Part shown: positions 17,529 to 26,809 of the stretch, one piece after another
Numbering within the stretch: the first letter of the stretch is position 1
Layout: each line of letters begins with the position of its first letter
Assembly (NCBI RefSeq): GCF_937123705.1
Contig: NZ_CAKZKO010000118.1
Coordinates: 29,322-93,321 of the forward strand
Length of the DNA stretch: 64,000 bases
From: an uncultured Paraglaciecola sp.
GTDB taxonomy: Bacteria > Pseudomonadota > Gammaproteobacteria > Enterobacterales > Alteromonadaceae
Reading direction: 5' to 3'
Program-made: the position numbers and the translations under genes
Notes under the pieces: model-generated
Databases searched by the model: none
What the model saw: the letters and a program-made list of their open reading frames with translations, nothing else
Told to the model about the DNA's origin: nothing

Positions 17529-20015
17529 CTAATTGTCTAAAACAGCTTCATAAACCAAACTCACAATACTGCCATATTTGCCTGTTTCAAACAGTTTGCC
17601 GTTAAATTGTCGGCCTTTACCATTTTCTTGCTCAATAATTTCACTGTGACGGGCATTGGTGAGTAGTATGATCGCTAAGTCATACTTAGGATCGATAACG
17701 GTTACCGTGCCTGTCCAGCCTGTATGACCAAAGGCATAAGGACTGGCATAAGGACCAAAGTGCCATTTACGTTGACCTCTTCCTGCGCGGCGCCAGCCTA
17801 AACCAAAGGTACTATTACCTTCTTCCGGTTTTATAAATTCATCTAAGATTTGCTGATCAAAAATTTTGGTTTTACCGTAGCCTCCGCCATTTAATAAGGT
17901 TTGGCTTAATACCGCCAAGTCATCAACAGTTGAAAATAATCCTGCGTGGCCCGCAACCCCGCCAAGTGAATGAAACGCTTTTTCGTCGTGTACTTCGCCT
18001 TGTAATACGTAAGCTCGTACATTATCAAAATCAACGGTTCCACCTCGGGTGTTACCCATAATTTCAGTGGCAGCAAACTGACTTTTAGTAAACCCTTTTT
18101 GTAGAGGATTAAACAGCGTGTTATTTAGGCCAAGGGCGTGATAGATATTTTGTTCAACATACATATCCAGTGGCTTGTGGGTGATGCGTTCCACTATCAA
18201 ACTGAGCAACATGTAGTCGGTGTCACTGTATATGGCTTTGGTTTGTCGGCCCATTTCAAAGGGGACTTTTGTGAGCAGTAGATGTTCGGTTTTTTGCTTG
18301 TTTTGAGAAAAAAACTGTGGACCCAGTTTATTGTCTTTGGTGAAAAAACGCACTTGTGGAGCGTAGCCTGCCGTGTGAGTTAATAAGTCCCGCACTAGCC
18401 GACTTTCGCGGCCTTGTCCTTGGTATTCGGGTAAATAATCAGTAATGGGCCGTGTGACATCTAGCTTACCCTCTGAAACCAGTTTCATTAACGCAAAATT
18501 AGTGGCAAACATTTTGGTATTGGACGCTAAATCAAATAATTGAGTACTTTCCATGGCGATAGGCTGTGCCAGTGCTTGGCCGCCATCGGCATATTTTCGG
18601 GCGAAGCCGTAGGCACTGCGCTTGATAATCTTGCGATCTTTTAAAACCAAAAGTACTGCACCAGGAAAGCCCGCTTCTATGTCACTGTTGATTAGCGCGT
18701 CAACTTTAGCAAACTTGCTTGAATTGCCCGTTTTTTGCGGTTGAATGCTAGGGTAGGGGATCATCACCCTAATACTGCTACCTTCGGGTACAACATTCTC
18801 TACCCTTAAGGTGTTTTCACCGTCTTTTGTGCGCCGTGATAAGGAATATTGAAAGCGATGATAGGGTTGTAGTGGCGAGTCTATGTTGAGCTTTTCTCCG
18901 TTTACGTAAATGTCGGCACTGTGGGCATCGGTATTATCGATTATAATTTGCCCTTCATTGGCGTAGCCTTTGAAGGTATCGCGGTCGTTGACCCATTCCC
19001 GCGTACTGCGCTGGGTATTAGGAAACACGTCGTTGACTTGGTAGTAACCTAAGTCAATGGACTGCACACTGGGTTGTTGTTCTTTAGTATAACGTTCTAG
19101 AAGACCCGCTACTCGCTGGGGAAAATACTTGTCAATTAAGGCAAACAACGCGCCAGCGGTTTTACTGTCGAGTTTGCCATTGACCGACCAAGGTAAAAAA
19201 TGCATTTGAAAAGCTGAGAGGGTATCTAAGGTGTGGCTATCGGCAACGCCTGTTTCCACAATACCATACCCATATACGCCTAATGCCTGTTGTATTAAGC
19301 CAATAGTGGGTGGGTAGTCGTTAAACATTTCCCAGTATTTTTTGAGAGTGTTATTGTCGTACCATGCGCCAATGCCTTGTTGGTACAGTTGATACCAAGG
19401 AAAACGCGGGCCGGGGTCATTCTTACGAGTTGGAGCGATGTCGGAGTGACCAATGACAGCTGTGGGTGAAATATCAGGATTACGAGCGAGAATATCCTTT
19501 GATAAAGTGATCAATAGTTCTATTTGTTTAGGATCGTAATCAGGAAAAATACACAGTCTAGAGGGATCGTGCTCGTGTTTTTGTATATCAACCTTGGTGT
19601 GACTGCGCATACATTCAGGTACATTGACTATTTCTATACCAATAGATTGATCATTTAAATCCCGTCTTCCTTGCCATTCGCTGCGGCCAGCATGCCAAGC
19701 CCGTCCAGCCTCATCCACCAGTTGGATCACCTTTAGTTTGTCGTCTTGATAACTAGGATCGTTGCGTTCTGGGATCAGGTAATGTGAACTCAAGCCTCCT
19801 TCGTCCACAAGGGCCTTCACAGATTTTTGATAATCAATAGCGGTATAATGCATCACTAAAAACTTAATTCTATGGCTATAGTTTTTAGATTGCATATGAG
19901 ATAGCGGTAGAGAGCTGCAGCTACAGATAAACATGAGTAGCCCATAGATAATGCCCATTCGCCCTGACAAGCGCGTTCTTTTCCATCTTGGTGGATAATT
20001 AGCCACGTGCAGCAT
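17529..20015 (-). CDS. Lipoprotein fusing AmiD-like N-acetylmuramoyl-L-alanine amidase and YfeW-like serine DD-peptidase
   Basis: 828 residues from the chosen ATG (AAAGGTG 8 bases upstream; the longest ORF would add 12 residues). Order: lipobox with Cys at 31/33; Amidase_2 domain with zinc ligands H56 (VMHYTAID), H190 (GHSD) and D200 (NDPGPRF) plus WHAGRSEW at 107-114; a peptidoglycan-binding helical segment (about 225-300); a beta linker (about 330-425); and a C-terminal class C-type domain with S498-N-T-K, Y596-S-D and H764-T-G. The last part resembles E. coli YfeW (PBP4B). One polypeptide could therefore remove the stem peptide from MurNAc and trim D-Ala. It is followed by the S12 hydrolase. 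Confidence 0.9.
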   Translation of the reverse strand: MLHVANYPPRWKRTRLSGRMGIIYGLLMFICSCSSLPLSHMQSKNYSHRIKFLVMHYTAIDYQKSVKALVDEGGLSSHYLIPERNDPSYQDDKLKVIQLVDEAGRAWHAGRSEWQGRRDLNDQSIGIEIVNVPECMRSHTKVDIQKHEHDPSRLCIFPDYDPKQIELLITLSKDILARNPDISPTAVIGHSDIAPTRKNDPGPRFPWYQLYQQGIGAWYDNNTLKKYWEMFNDYPPTIGLIQQALGVYGYGIVETGVADSHTLDTLSAFQMHFLPWSVNGKLDSKTAGALFALIDKYFPQRVAGLLERYTKEQQPSVQSIDLGYYQVNDVFPNTQRSTREWVNDRDTFKGYANEGQIIIDNTDAHSADIYVNGEKLNIDSPLQPYHRFQYSLSRRTKDGENTLRVENVVPEGSSIRVMIPYPSIQPQKTGNSSKFAKVDALINSDIEAGFPGAVLLVLKDRKIIKRSAYGFARKYADGGQALAQPIAMESTQLFDLASNTKMFATNFALMKLVSEGKLDVTRPITDYLPEYQGQGRESRLVRDLLTHTAGYAPQVRFFTKDNKLGPQFFSQNKQKTEHLLLTKVPFEMGRQTKAIYSDTDYMLLSLIVERITHKPLDMYVEQNIYHALGLNNTLFNPLQKGFTKSQFAATEIMGNTRGGTVDFDNVRAYVLQGEVHDEKAFHSLGGVAGHAGLFSTVDDLAVLSQTLLNGGGYGKTKIFDQQILDEFIKPEEGNSTFGLGWRRAGRGQRKWHFGPYASPYAFGHTGWTGTVTVIDPKYDLAIILLTNARHSEIIEQENGKGRQFNGKLFETGKYGSIVSLVYEAVLDN

Positions 20016-20062
20016 CACAATTTCACCTTTAGAATAAATAATTATTAACATGTAAATAATAA

Positions 20063-20076
20063 GGAATAATTATTCT
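20063..20076. promoter_or_regulatory. Candidate MurR operator upstream of the amidase fusion gene
   Basis: GGAATAATTATTCT contains the perfect 12-bp palindrome GAATAATTATTC (20064-20075), 48 bases before the chosen start. This is the best copy of the shared motif. Confidence 0.5.
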
Positions 20077-20395
20077 ACACATATTTATCGCTCAATAATA
20101 AGGGATTCTATCTACAAATTGTAAAATAGAAAATGCCTAGAAGACATAGCCATTTTAAGTGAACCCAAACACTTATGAATCATTCATTTGCAGATTGATG
20201 TAACTCAACTAAATATAAATTATTACTATATATTGCCAGCATTGGAAAATATTATTCTTGACGTGATTGGTTATTATTTGTTAAATAAAGTTACTCTGTC
20301 CGAAGTTTTAAGTGGTAACAAGAGTGTTTAATACCCAAATTTGTGATAGCGATATCACTTATTTTTAATTTTTATAAAAATAACAGGTGAAACAC
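20077..20395. other. Divergent intergenic region between amidase fusion and TonB receptor
   Basis: About 320 AT-rich bases with no ORF. It holds a weak copy of the operator-like motif (GGAAAATATTATTCT, from 20244) and a hairpin GTGATA-GCGA-TATCAC at 20343-20358, 38 bases before the receptor start. This should carry promoters in both directions; I cannot place -10/-35 boxes with confidence. Confidence 0.4.
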
Positions 20396-23300
20396 ATGTC
20401 AACACAACATAATCATTTTATGAAACGACGCCTGCATCAGGTTATTCGTCATACATTAAGGGCACCGGCTACATCTATTTCGGCCCTTATGCTAACAGGT
20501 GCATTAATGAGTTCACCTGTTATGGCACAACAAGCCGGTAGTATAAAGGGTACTGTGAGTAGTGAAGTGGCTGGCGCGTCTGTTGCAGGCGTAACAGTGA
20601 CTGCAACTAGCAGTGTTATGCCTAAGGCGCGTACTACTGTTACTAGAGAAAACGGTAGCTATACATTGCCCGCTTTATTACCCGGCAAGTACAAAATTAC
20701 CTTTACTTCGGCTGATGGCACGGTTCGCGAAACAGCTGCTGAGGTGTTTTTAGATCAAACATCTAACGTTAGCATTGCGCTGCAACAAGTAAACGCCGAC
20801 AACACAGAAGTTATTTATGTCACGGCATCAAAAATTATCCGCGAAGGTAATTCGTCTTTAACCAATTCTTTAGGTAAAGACGTGATTGAAAAAATACCTA
20901 CTGGTCAGAACTATCGAGATATCTTGGCCATAGTGCCTGGGGTGCAATATTCAGAATATACGACATTGGGTCCATCGGCGGGTGGTTCTGGTCGTGATAA
21001 TAAGTATGGTTTTGATGGGGTGGATATCTCTTTACCTATGTTTGGTAATTTGGCTTCCGAACCTTCAAGTCACGATATTGGTAGTGTCACAGTAGACAGA
21101 GGTGGTGCCAAAGCTGTGGGCTTTAATCGTGCGGGTGGTTTGTCGATAAATACCTTGTCTAAATCGGGTACCAACGAATTTCATGCCGACATAAAATACC
21201 AAACCCAACCTCAAAGTTTGGTAGCAGATAGAGACGATACCGATGGCGAAACATATGATCTGAACAAAACCTGGATTACGACTAGTGTCAGTGGCCCACT
21301 TATTGAAGATCAATTGTTTTTCTATGCGTCTTATTTTCGCCCTGAAGATGAAAAACCGAATAAGGAAAACGGACGAGGCCCTGTGAAAGATTACAGTAAT
21401 ATTCGAGACGAATATTTTGGGAAGTTAACTTGGGCACCGACCGATGATCTATTATTAAACACCAGTTACCGGACTTCAGAAAGGATAGAAAAAGGCAAAT
21501 CTGTCGGCGCCTATGACGCGGATTCTACTTCTGTTGGTGGTAGAGCCGATCAGGACATTTTTACTTTTGATGGCTCTTACTTAATCAGTGACGACACGGT
21601 TTTAACCTTTCAATATAACTCATTTAAACTAGAAACCGCTGGCGGGCCTGATAACTTGATCCCAAGTGTTTCACCTCGAATTGGCGATTCGTTGGATCTG
21701 TCTAGGCTTGATTCATTAGGTTTGTTTAACGTTCCTAAATTGGATTTGGAAAATCCAGACTACGACAGCGCGGCGGCATTGCCTCTTATTAATCAATATG
21801 GATACATAGATGCAAACGGCGACTTAATTGCTGGTGGCTCGGTGGGGGTCGGCTCAACGATTGATAATCAAGACTTCAAGCGTACTAGCTTTGAAATTAG
21901 CTTAGATCACGATATGGAAATCGGTGATAGCAGCCACAAGATGCATATTGGTTTCCAATGGAAAGAAAACGTAGAAATTCTCTCTAGATTGTCAAATGGT
22001 TGGGGCAGTATTAGCTTTTTAGGCGGCGAGAGACCTGACGATTACGAAGGCGATATACCGGTTTATTATCAAGCACGCGTTCAACAAATGAGTTTACAAA
22101 CCGACTCTGGCAATGTGGTTCCGGCGATTAACTCTTCTTCTGAAAATTTCAACTTGGAATTGAATGATGAGATTGTTCACGGTGATTTTACCTATAATGT
22201 CGGGATTTTGTTCAGCAATGATGTGTTATATGGTCAAGGCTTGAAAGAAAACTCCAGCAATGTGTCTGGGTATGAAGTGGCAGCAGGTCACAAATACGAA
22301 ATGTATAATGTGGGTTTTGCCGATATGATCCAGCCTCGATTAGGTATTTCTTGGGACTTTTCAGCAGACACCACTTTATTCGCTAACTTTGCAAGTTATA
22401 ACCCTGAGGCGTCTTCTTTAGCGCGCGCCGCTTCTTGGGCCCGTAATAGCCAAAAAGAAATGAAGGTGTTTTTTGATCAGGCTGGTGATTATATAGCTGA
22501 CCAACCTGCTAGTGGATCATCAGGTAAATTCTTTCAAGAAAACTTAAAGCCACGCCGTACCGATGAAATTACTATAGGTATGACAAAAGCTGTGTCGAAT
22601 GAATTATTAATCCGCACCCATGTGCGTAAGCGTAAAGCTTTACACCCTTGGGAAGATGTACCGAATAACGCACGTTTATACGGCGATTATGAAAGCCCCT
22701 TTGGTCCTGTTCCAGATGATATAGCGGCTAAAGGTTTGTATATTGAAGAGCTGCAGTCTTACCGCGACGAAGTAGGTGGTTCGTCTTATGTTATCGCCGA
22801 ATTAGATGGTTCAAAAAATACCTATTATGAGTGGAGTATCGAAGGTGAATATAAGGGTGACAATACTTACTTAAATGTGTCTTATGTATGGAGTCACTAC
22901 TACGGTAATTATGACCAAGATATTACCAGTGGCTCGTCAGACGGTAACTTGTTTATTGGTTCGTCTAATTTAGGTGATGGTAAAGGTCGTCAACTTTGGG
23001 ATGGTAAGTACGGTAACTTAAATGGTGATAAGCCTCATGTATTAAAAGCCTTAGGTTATTACACCACAGATTGGAATGCCGATATTGGTTTCAACTTTGT
23101 GTATCAATCGGGTGATGTATGGGAAGCATGGGATGGTTCACTTTATGGTTATTCTAGTTCAACCATTCGATATGCTGAGCCTGCGGGTAGCCGCCGAGAA
23201 GCTAGCCATTGGCAGCTTGACTTAACCTATACACAAAACTTCCAGTTAACGGATGATTTAGAGCTAAGTTTAGATGCTGAAATATATAACCTATTTGATA

Positions 23301-23410
23301 ATCAAACTGGTTATAACTATGACCCATATGTAAGTAACGATACATTTGGTGAAGCACGCGATCTCATCAATCCACGTAGAGTGCAATTGTCGGTGAGTTT
23401 GGCTTATTAA
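20396..23410 (+). CDS. TonB-dependent receptor with N-terminal carboxypeptidase-regulatory-like domain
   Basis: 1004 residues from the ATG at 20396 (AGGTGA 5 bases upstream; a GTG 9 bases earlier is the alternative). Signal peptide ends near VMAQ; a CarboxypepD_reg-like beta domain with SIKGTVSSEVAGASVAGVTV follows at about 45-130; then a plug with DVIEKIPTGQNYRDILAIVPG; then the barrel ending in VSLAY. This Oar-like build is common for large oligomer substrates in marine Alteromonadales. Flanking murein hydrolases suggest it takes up peptidoglycan fragments; this is inference. A terminator follows it. Confidence 0.9.
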   Translation: MSTQHNHFMKRRLHQVIRHTLRAPATSISALMLTGALMSSPVMAQQAGSIKGTVSSEVAGASVAGVTVTATSSVMPKARTTVTRENGSYTLPALLPGKYKITFTSADGTVRETAAEVFLDQTSNVSIALQQVNADNTEVIYVTASKIIREGNSSLTNSLGKDVIEKIPTGQNYRDILAIVPGVQYSEYTTLGPSAGGSGRDNKYGFDGVDISLPMFGNLASEPSSHDIGSVTVDRGGAKAVGFNRAGGLSINTLSKSGTNEFHADIKYQTQPQSLVADRDDTDGETYDLNKTWITTSVSGPLIEDQLFFYASYFRPEDEKPNKENGRGPVKDYSNIRDEYFGKLTWAPTDDLLLNTSYRTSERIEKGKSVGAYDADSTSVGGRADQDIFTFDGSYLISDDTVLTFQYNSFKLETAGGPDNLIPSVSPRIGDSLDLSRLDSLGLFNVPKLDLENPDYDSAAALPLINQYGYIDANGDLIAGGSVGVGSTIDNQDFKRTSFEISLDHDMEIGDSSHKMHIGFQWKENVEILSRLSNGWGSISFLGGERPDDYEGDIPVYYQARVQQMSLQTDSGNVVPAINSSSENFNLELNDEIVHGDFTYNVGILFSNDVLYGQGLKENSSNVSGYEVAAGHKYEMYNVGFADMIQPRLGISWDFSADTTLFANFASYNPEASSLARAASWARNSQKEMKVFFDQAGDYIADQPASGSSGKFFQENLKPRRTDEITIGMTKAVSNELLIRTHVRKRKALHPWEDVPNNARLYGDYESPFGPVPDDIAAKGLYIEELQSYRDEVGGSSYVIAELDGSKNTYYEWSIEGEYKGDNTYLNVSYVWSHYYGNYDQDITSGSSDGNLFIGSSNLGDGKGRQLWDGKYGNLNGDKPHVLKALGYYTTDWNADIGFNFVYQSGDVWEAWDGSLYGYSSSTIRYAEPAGSRREASHWQLDLTYTQNFQLTDDLELSLDAEIYNLFDNQTGYNYDPYVSNDTFGEARDLINPRRVQLSVSLAY

Positions 23411-23444
23411 AACTGAGCATGTAGTTATTGATTCGATAACATCC

Positions 23445-23475
23445 AAAATCCTCGCTATATAGCGGGGATTTTTTA
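23445..23475 (+). terminator. Rho-independent terminator after the TonB receptor
   Basis: AAAATCCTCGCT (23445-23456) and AGCGGGGATTTT (23461-23472) form a 12-bp stem with one G-T pair, followed by T residues. It separates the receptor from the nagZ-like gene, possibly as an attenuator. Confidence 0.85.
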
Positions 23476-23510
23476 TATTAATGAATACTCAATTTAATAA
23501 GTAGTAAAAC

Positions 23511-25385
23511 ATGTTAATAAGAACACCCCATGCTTTGTGTAGAGTTTTCATCTTTTTAGGTTTACTGATGAGTGTTTCTTGTGCGGTTAAAACGCCTGAG
23601 GATCCCGCTACTAACGCCATAATTGCACAAAAACTGATGCTAGATTTACGTTATTTTTGCGCCGATAATCAGGTACAAAAGCCTTGCCGCACGCCTGTTA
23701 CCACTTTGCCCCAATCATTGATAAATATGATTGCCGATACGGGTATTGGAGGGGTTATTTTGTTTGCTGAAAATTTGCAAGATACCGCACAAATTTTGAC
23801 ATTAAATCAAAGTATTCAACGGGCGGCTATAAAAGGGGGGCATGGACCCGTGTTTATCGCCATTGACCAAGAAGGTGGGCGAGTGGTGCGTTTACCGCAA
23901 AACCTTGGCACTTCGTTTGCCGGTAATATGGCTATTGGTGCCACTTTTGCACAACATGGCGATAAATATGCCCGCATAACGGGCAACATTATGGCGAAAG
24001 AGCTGCTGTCACTAGGCTTTAACCTTAATTTTGCCCCTACTGTGGATGTAAATGTTAATCCGCAAAATCCAGTGATCAATGTGCGCTCTTTTGGCGAAGA
24101 TCCCAATATAGTGGCACAACTTGGCACGGCGCAATTGGTTGCGATGCAAGCTCAAGGCATGATTGCGACACTAAAACATTTTCCTGGGCACGGTGATACC
24201 AGTGTGGATAGCCATACGGGTTTACCAAGAGTTGAGCACGACTTAGCACAAATCGAAAGGGTTGACCTAAAACCATTTCAACATGTTATCGATAATGCAG
24301 ATCCTGGCATGATAATGACGGCGCATATTCAATATCCTCAATTAGATAACAGCAAATTTACCGCGAAAGATGGTAGTAAAGTAATTTTGCCGGCCACAAT
24401 GTCACGTCAAATCTTGACCAATATTCTTAGAGGCAAAATGGGCTTTAAAGGCATTATTGTTAGCGATGCGTTAAACATGGCGGGAATTGCCCACTATTAT
24501 AAGCAAACTGAGGCAGTTATTCAGACATTTAGTGCTGGTACCGATATTGCTTTGATGCCTTTATCTATAAGACGTCCATCGGACATTCCTAAGTTAAAAC
24601 AACTGATCAGCAATGTGGCTAATGCGGTACAAACAGGCCAATTAAACGCCATAGAAATGCAGGCATCGGCTCAGCGGATTGCGAACCTAAAAAGCACTTA
24701 TAGACTGTCCCAGCAACTGGCTGTGCCCATAGAAAAATCTGTGGCCAATGCCCAGACTGTTTTAGGGGCCTTAGAGCATAAACAGTTAGAGCAACAACTT
24801 GCCAACCACTCTATCGTTAAGATTAAAAATAACGGAGTATTCCCTATTAATGAAAGTGTGAGAAATGTGTTGTTGGTGATGCCAGATACCACTAAGTGTA
24901 TGGGATTACATCTTGCATTAAAGCGCCAATTATCGCGCTTAAATATCCAATGTCAGGGTTTAGCTAGTCACAGCGATAGACTCGAACTTCAGGCTTTGCA
25001 GGGGGTCGATCTTATTATCGCGGCCGATATTACTCCAGATCAAAGCTTGGCAGAATTAGGGGGCATGGACGATATTCAAGGCAGTAGTGAACGCAGCACT
25101 AAACAACAGCAAAATATCCAACTGCTGAATCTGCTAAGCACGGCAAAAGACTTGGGTAAGCACACGGTATTTATCAGTTTACGGACGCCTTACAATAGCC
25201 ATGTTGTTGCACCTTTTTCTGACGCTATATTGGCCAGTTTTTCGTATCGGTTAACTAGATGGGAGTATATGGATGACTACGGCCGCTTAATAACTCAATA
25301 CCAAGGGCCTATTTTTAAAGCATTAGCACAGGTGCTAAGCGGCGATATTCAGCCTACAGGCCATTTACCTGTGACCATCCATTAG
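23511..25385 (+). CDS. Exported GH3 beta-N-acetylglucosaminidase (NagZ-like, two-domain)
   Basis: A 624-residue lipoprotein (lipobox near Cys24). The GH3 barrel carries KHFPGHGDTSVDSHTGLPRV (222-241), with the D233/H235 dyad that serves as acid/base in NagZ, and the nucleophile D319 in IVSDALNMAG. A second alpha/beta domain (about 400-624) makes it resemble the exported Bacillus NagZ (YbbD, ~640 residues) rather than the short cytoplasmic E. coli NagZ (~340). It should strip non-reducing GlcNAc from murein fragments in the periplasm. NagX follows after 10 bases. Confidence 0.9.
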   Translation: MLIRTPHALCRVFIFLGLLMSVSCAVKTPEDPATNAIIAQKLMLDLRYFCADNQVQKPCRTPVTTLPQSLINMIADTGIGGVILFAENLQDTAQILTLNQSIQRAAIKGGHGPVFIAIDQEGGRVVRLPQNLGTSFAGNMAIGATFAQHGDKYARITGNIMAKELLSLGFNLNFAPTVDVNVNPQNPVINVRSFGEDPNIVAQLGTAQLVAMQAQGMIATLKHFPGHGDTSVDSHTGLPRVEHDLAQIERVDLKPFQHVIDNADPGMIMTAHIQYPQLDNSKFTAKDGSKVILPATMSRQILTNILRGKMGFKGIIVSDALNMAGIAHYYKQTEAVIQTFSAGTDIALMPLSIRRPSDIPKLKQLISNVANAVQTGQLNAIEMQASAQRIANLKSTYRLSQQLAVPIEKSVANAQTVLGALEHKQLEQQLANHSIVKIKNNGVFPINESVRNVLLVMPDTTKCMGLHLALKRQLSRLNIQCQGLASHSDRLELQALQGVDLIIAADITPDQSLAELGGMDDIQGSSERSTKQQQNIQLLNLLSTAKDLGKHTVFISLRTPYNSHVVAPFSDAILASFSYRLTRWEYMDDYGRLITQYQGPIFKALAQVLSGDIQPTGHLPVTIH

Positions 25386-25395
25386 AGGGAAACAT

Positions 25396-26595
25396 ATGTT
25401 TGCAATTAAAGCTCATTGCCAGTCAATCTTCGGTGCTTTGCCAGATAATCGATTACTGGCATTAGATGTGTTTCGAGGCATGACCATCACTGCCATGATT
25501 TTGGTGAATAATCCAGGTAGTTGGCAACATGTTTATGGGCCTTTGCTTCATGCTAAATGGCATGGTTGGACATTGACCGATTTAATCTTTCCGTTTTTTA
25601 TTTTCATTGTCGGAGTGTCTATTACTCTTTCTGGGCAACGTCAGCTTGAACAGGGAAAATCCCGCGGGGATATTGTGCAACATGCCTTAGTGCGAATGCT
25701 TAAACTGTTTTTTCTGGGCTGCTTTTTGGCACTGTTTTATTACAATTTTAAGGCTGTTGATTACAACTGGTTTAACGAACGCCTGTTACAGATCCGTTTT
25801 ATGGGCGTGTTACAACGTATTGCATTGGTGTATTTTGCCTGTGTGTTGTTATGGCTCTTTTTGCCACGATTACCATTGCTGGTAGTGGGTTTGTTTATTT
25901 TACTGGGATATTGGGTGGCCATGGCTGCTATTCCCTATCAAGATAATTTAGGCAACCAGTATATTGGGTTGTTGGATTACGGTAACAATCTTAGTGCTTG
26001 GTTAGATAGTCAGTTGTTTGCAAAGACACACCTCTATTATTCTTCCGCACAACCCTTCGCATTTGATCCTGAAGGAGTGTTGAGTACCTTGCCAGCAATC
26101 GTCAGTGGCTTGAGCGGTGTTTTGGTCGGGCAGTGGTTGTGCATTGAAAAATATTCTATGGAATATAAGGCCAAGTTTTTAGCCCTTTTTGGAGGGGGGC
26201 TGTTGTTGTTAGGTTTGACTTGGAGTCAATGGCTGCCCATCAATAAAGCGTTGTGGACCCCAAGTTATGTGCTGCTTAGTTCGGGGTGGGCGTCTTTAAC
26301 CTTGGCCGCTTTGATCTATATATTGGATATTTATAAATTGCGCCTGTGGAGTGCCCCATTTTTGGTGTTTGGTGCCAACAGCATTGCATTTTTTATGTTT
26401 GCCGGTGTCGTAGGGCGTTTAGTGATCATGTTTTATGTCGGCGACATGAGTATGAAAGCCTGGTTATTCCAACATCTATATCAACCTGTTTTTGGCAATC
26501 TAAATGGCTCTTTGGCTTATGCCCTTAGCTTTTTGGTGTTGTCATATTTAGTGATGTTCGCGATGTACCGTAGACAAATTTTTTGGAAGGTGTAG
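25396..26595 (+). CDS. nagX: NagX-like inner membrane protein (DUF5009/HGSNAT-like acyltransferase fold)
   Basis: A 399-residue protein with about ten hydrophobic helices. The N-terminus ALDVFRGMTITAMILVNNPGSW is the signature of the heparan-alpha-glucosaminide acetyltransferase-like/NagX family, and LIFPFFIFIVGVSI follows. In Shewanella and other marine genera nagX lies in GlcNAc utilisation loci and has been proposed to act in inner membrane passage of GlcNAc or its oligomers; biochemical function is not settled. It is in an operon with the nagZ-like gene (10-base gap). Confidence 0.85.
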   Translation: MFAIKAHCQSIFGALPDNRLLALDVFRGMTITAMILVNNPGSWQHVYGPLLHAKWHGWTLTDLIFPFFIFIVGVSITLSGQRQLEQGKSRGDIVQHALVRMLKLFFLGCFLALFYYNFKAVDYNWFNERLLQIRFMGVLQRIALVYFACVLLWLFLPRLPLLVVGLFILLGYWVAMAAIPYQDNLGNQYIGLLDYGNNLSAWLDSQLFAKTHLYYSSAQPFAFDPEGVLSTLPAIVSGLSGVLVGQWLCIEKYSMEYKAKFLALFGGGLLLLGLTWSQWLPINKALWTPSYVLLSSGWASLTLAALIYILDIYKLRLWSAPFLVFGANSIAFFMFAGVVGRLVIMFYVGDMSMKAWLFQHLYQPVFGNLNGSLAYALSFLVLSYLVMFAMYRRQIFWKV

Positions 26596-26764
26596 TCAAT
26601 CTGTAGTGAATGAGTACTACCGATGCGCCGCCAAAATAATCTAGGGTTAACATCATTGTGAGAATAAAATATCAATTAGTAATAATCGGCCCATTTTTTG
26701 CCTTAACTATCTGTATAACTTTACTTTTTTTTGCAATATAACTGAATTAAATGCAGATCTATGG

Positions 26765-26778
26765 GGTATAATTATTCT
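26765..26778. promoter_or_regulatory. Candidate operator upstream of the murR-like gene
   Basis: GGTATAATTATTCT differs by one base from the 20063-20076 copy and lies 31 bases before the regulator start, where autoregulation would be expected. Its TATAAT may also be a -10 box, which would place the operator on the promoter. Confidence 0.45.
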
Positions 26779-26809
26779 TAATCTGCAAATAAAATATTTG
26801 TGAGCGTCC

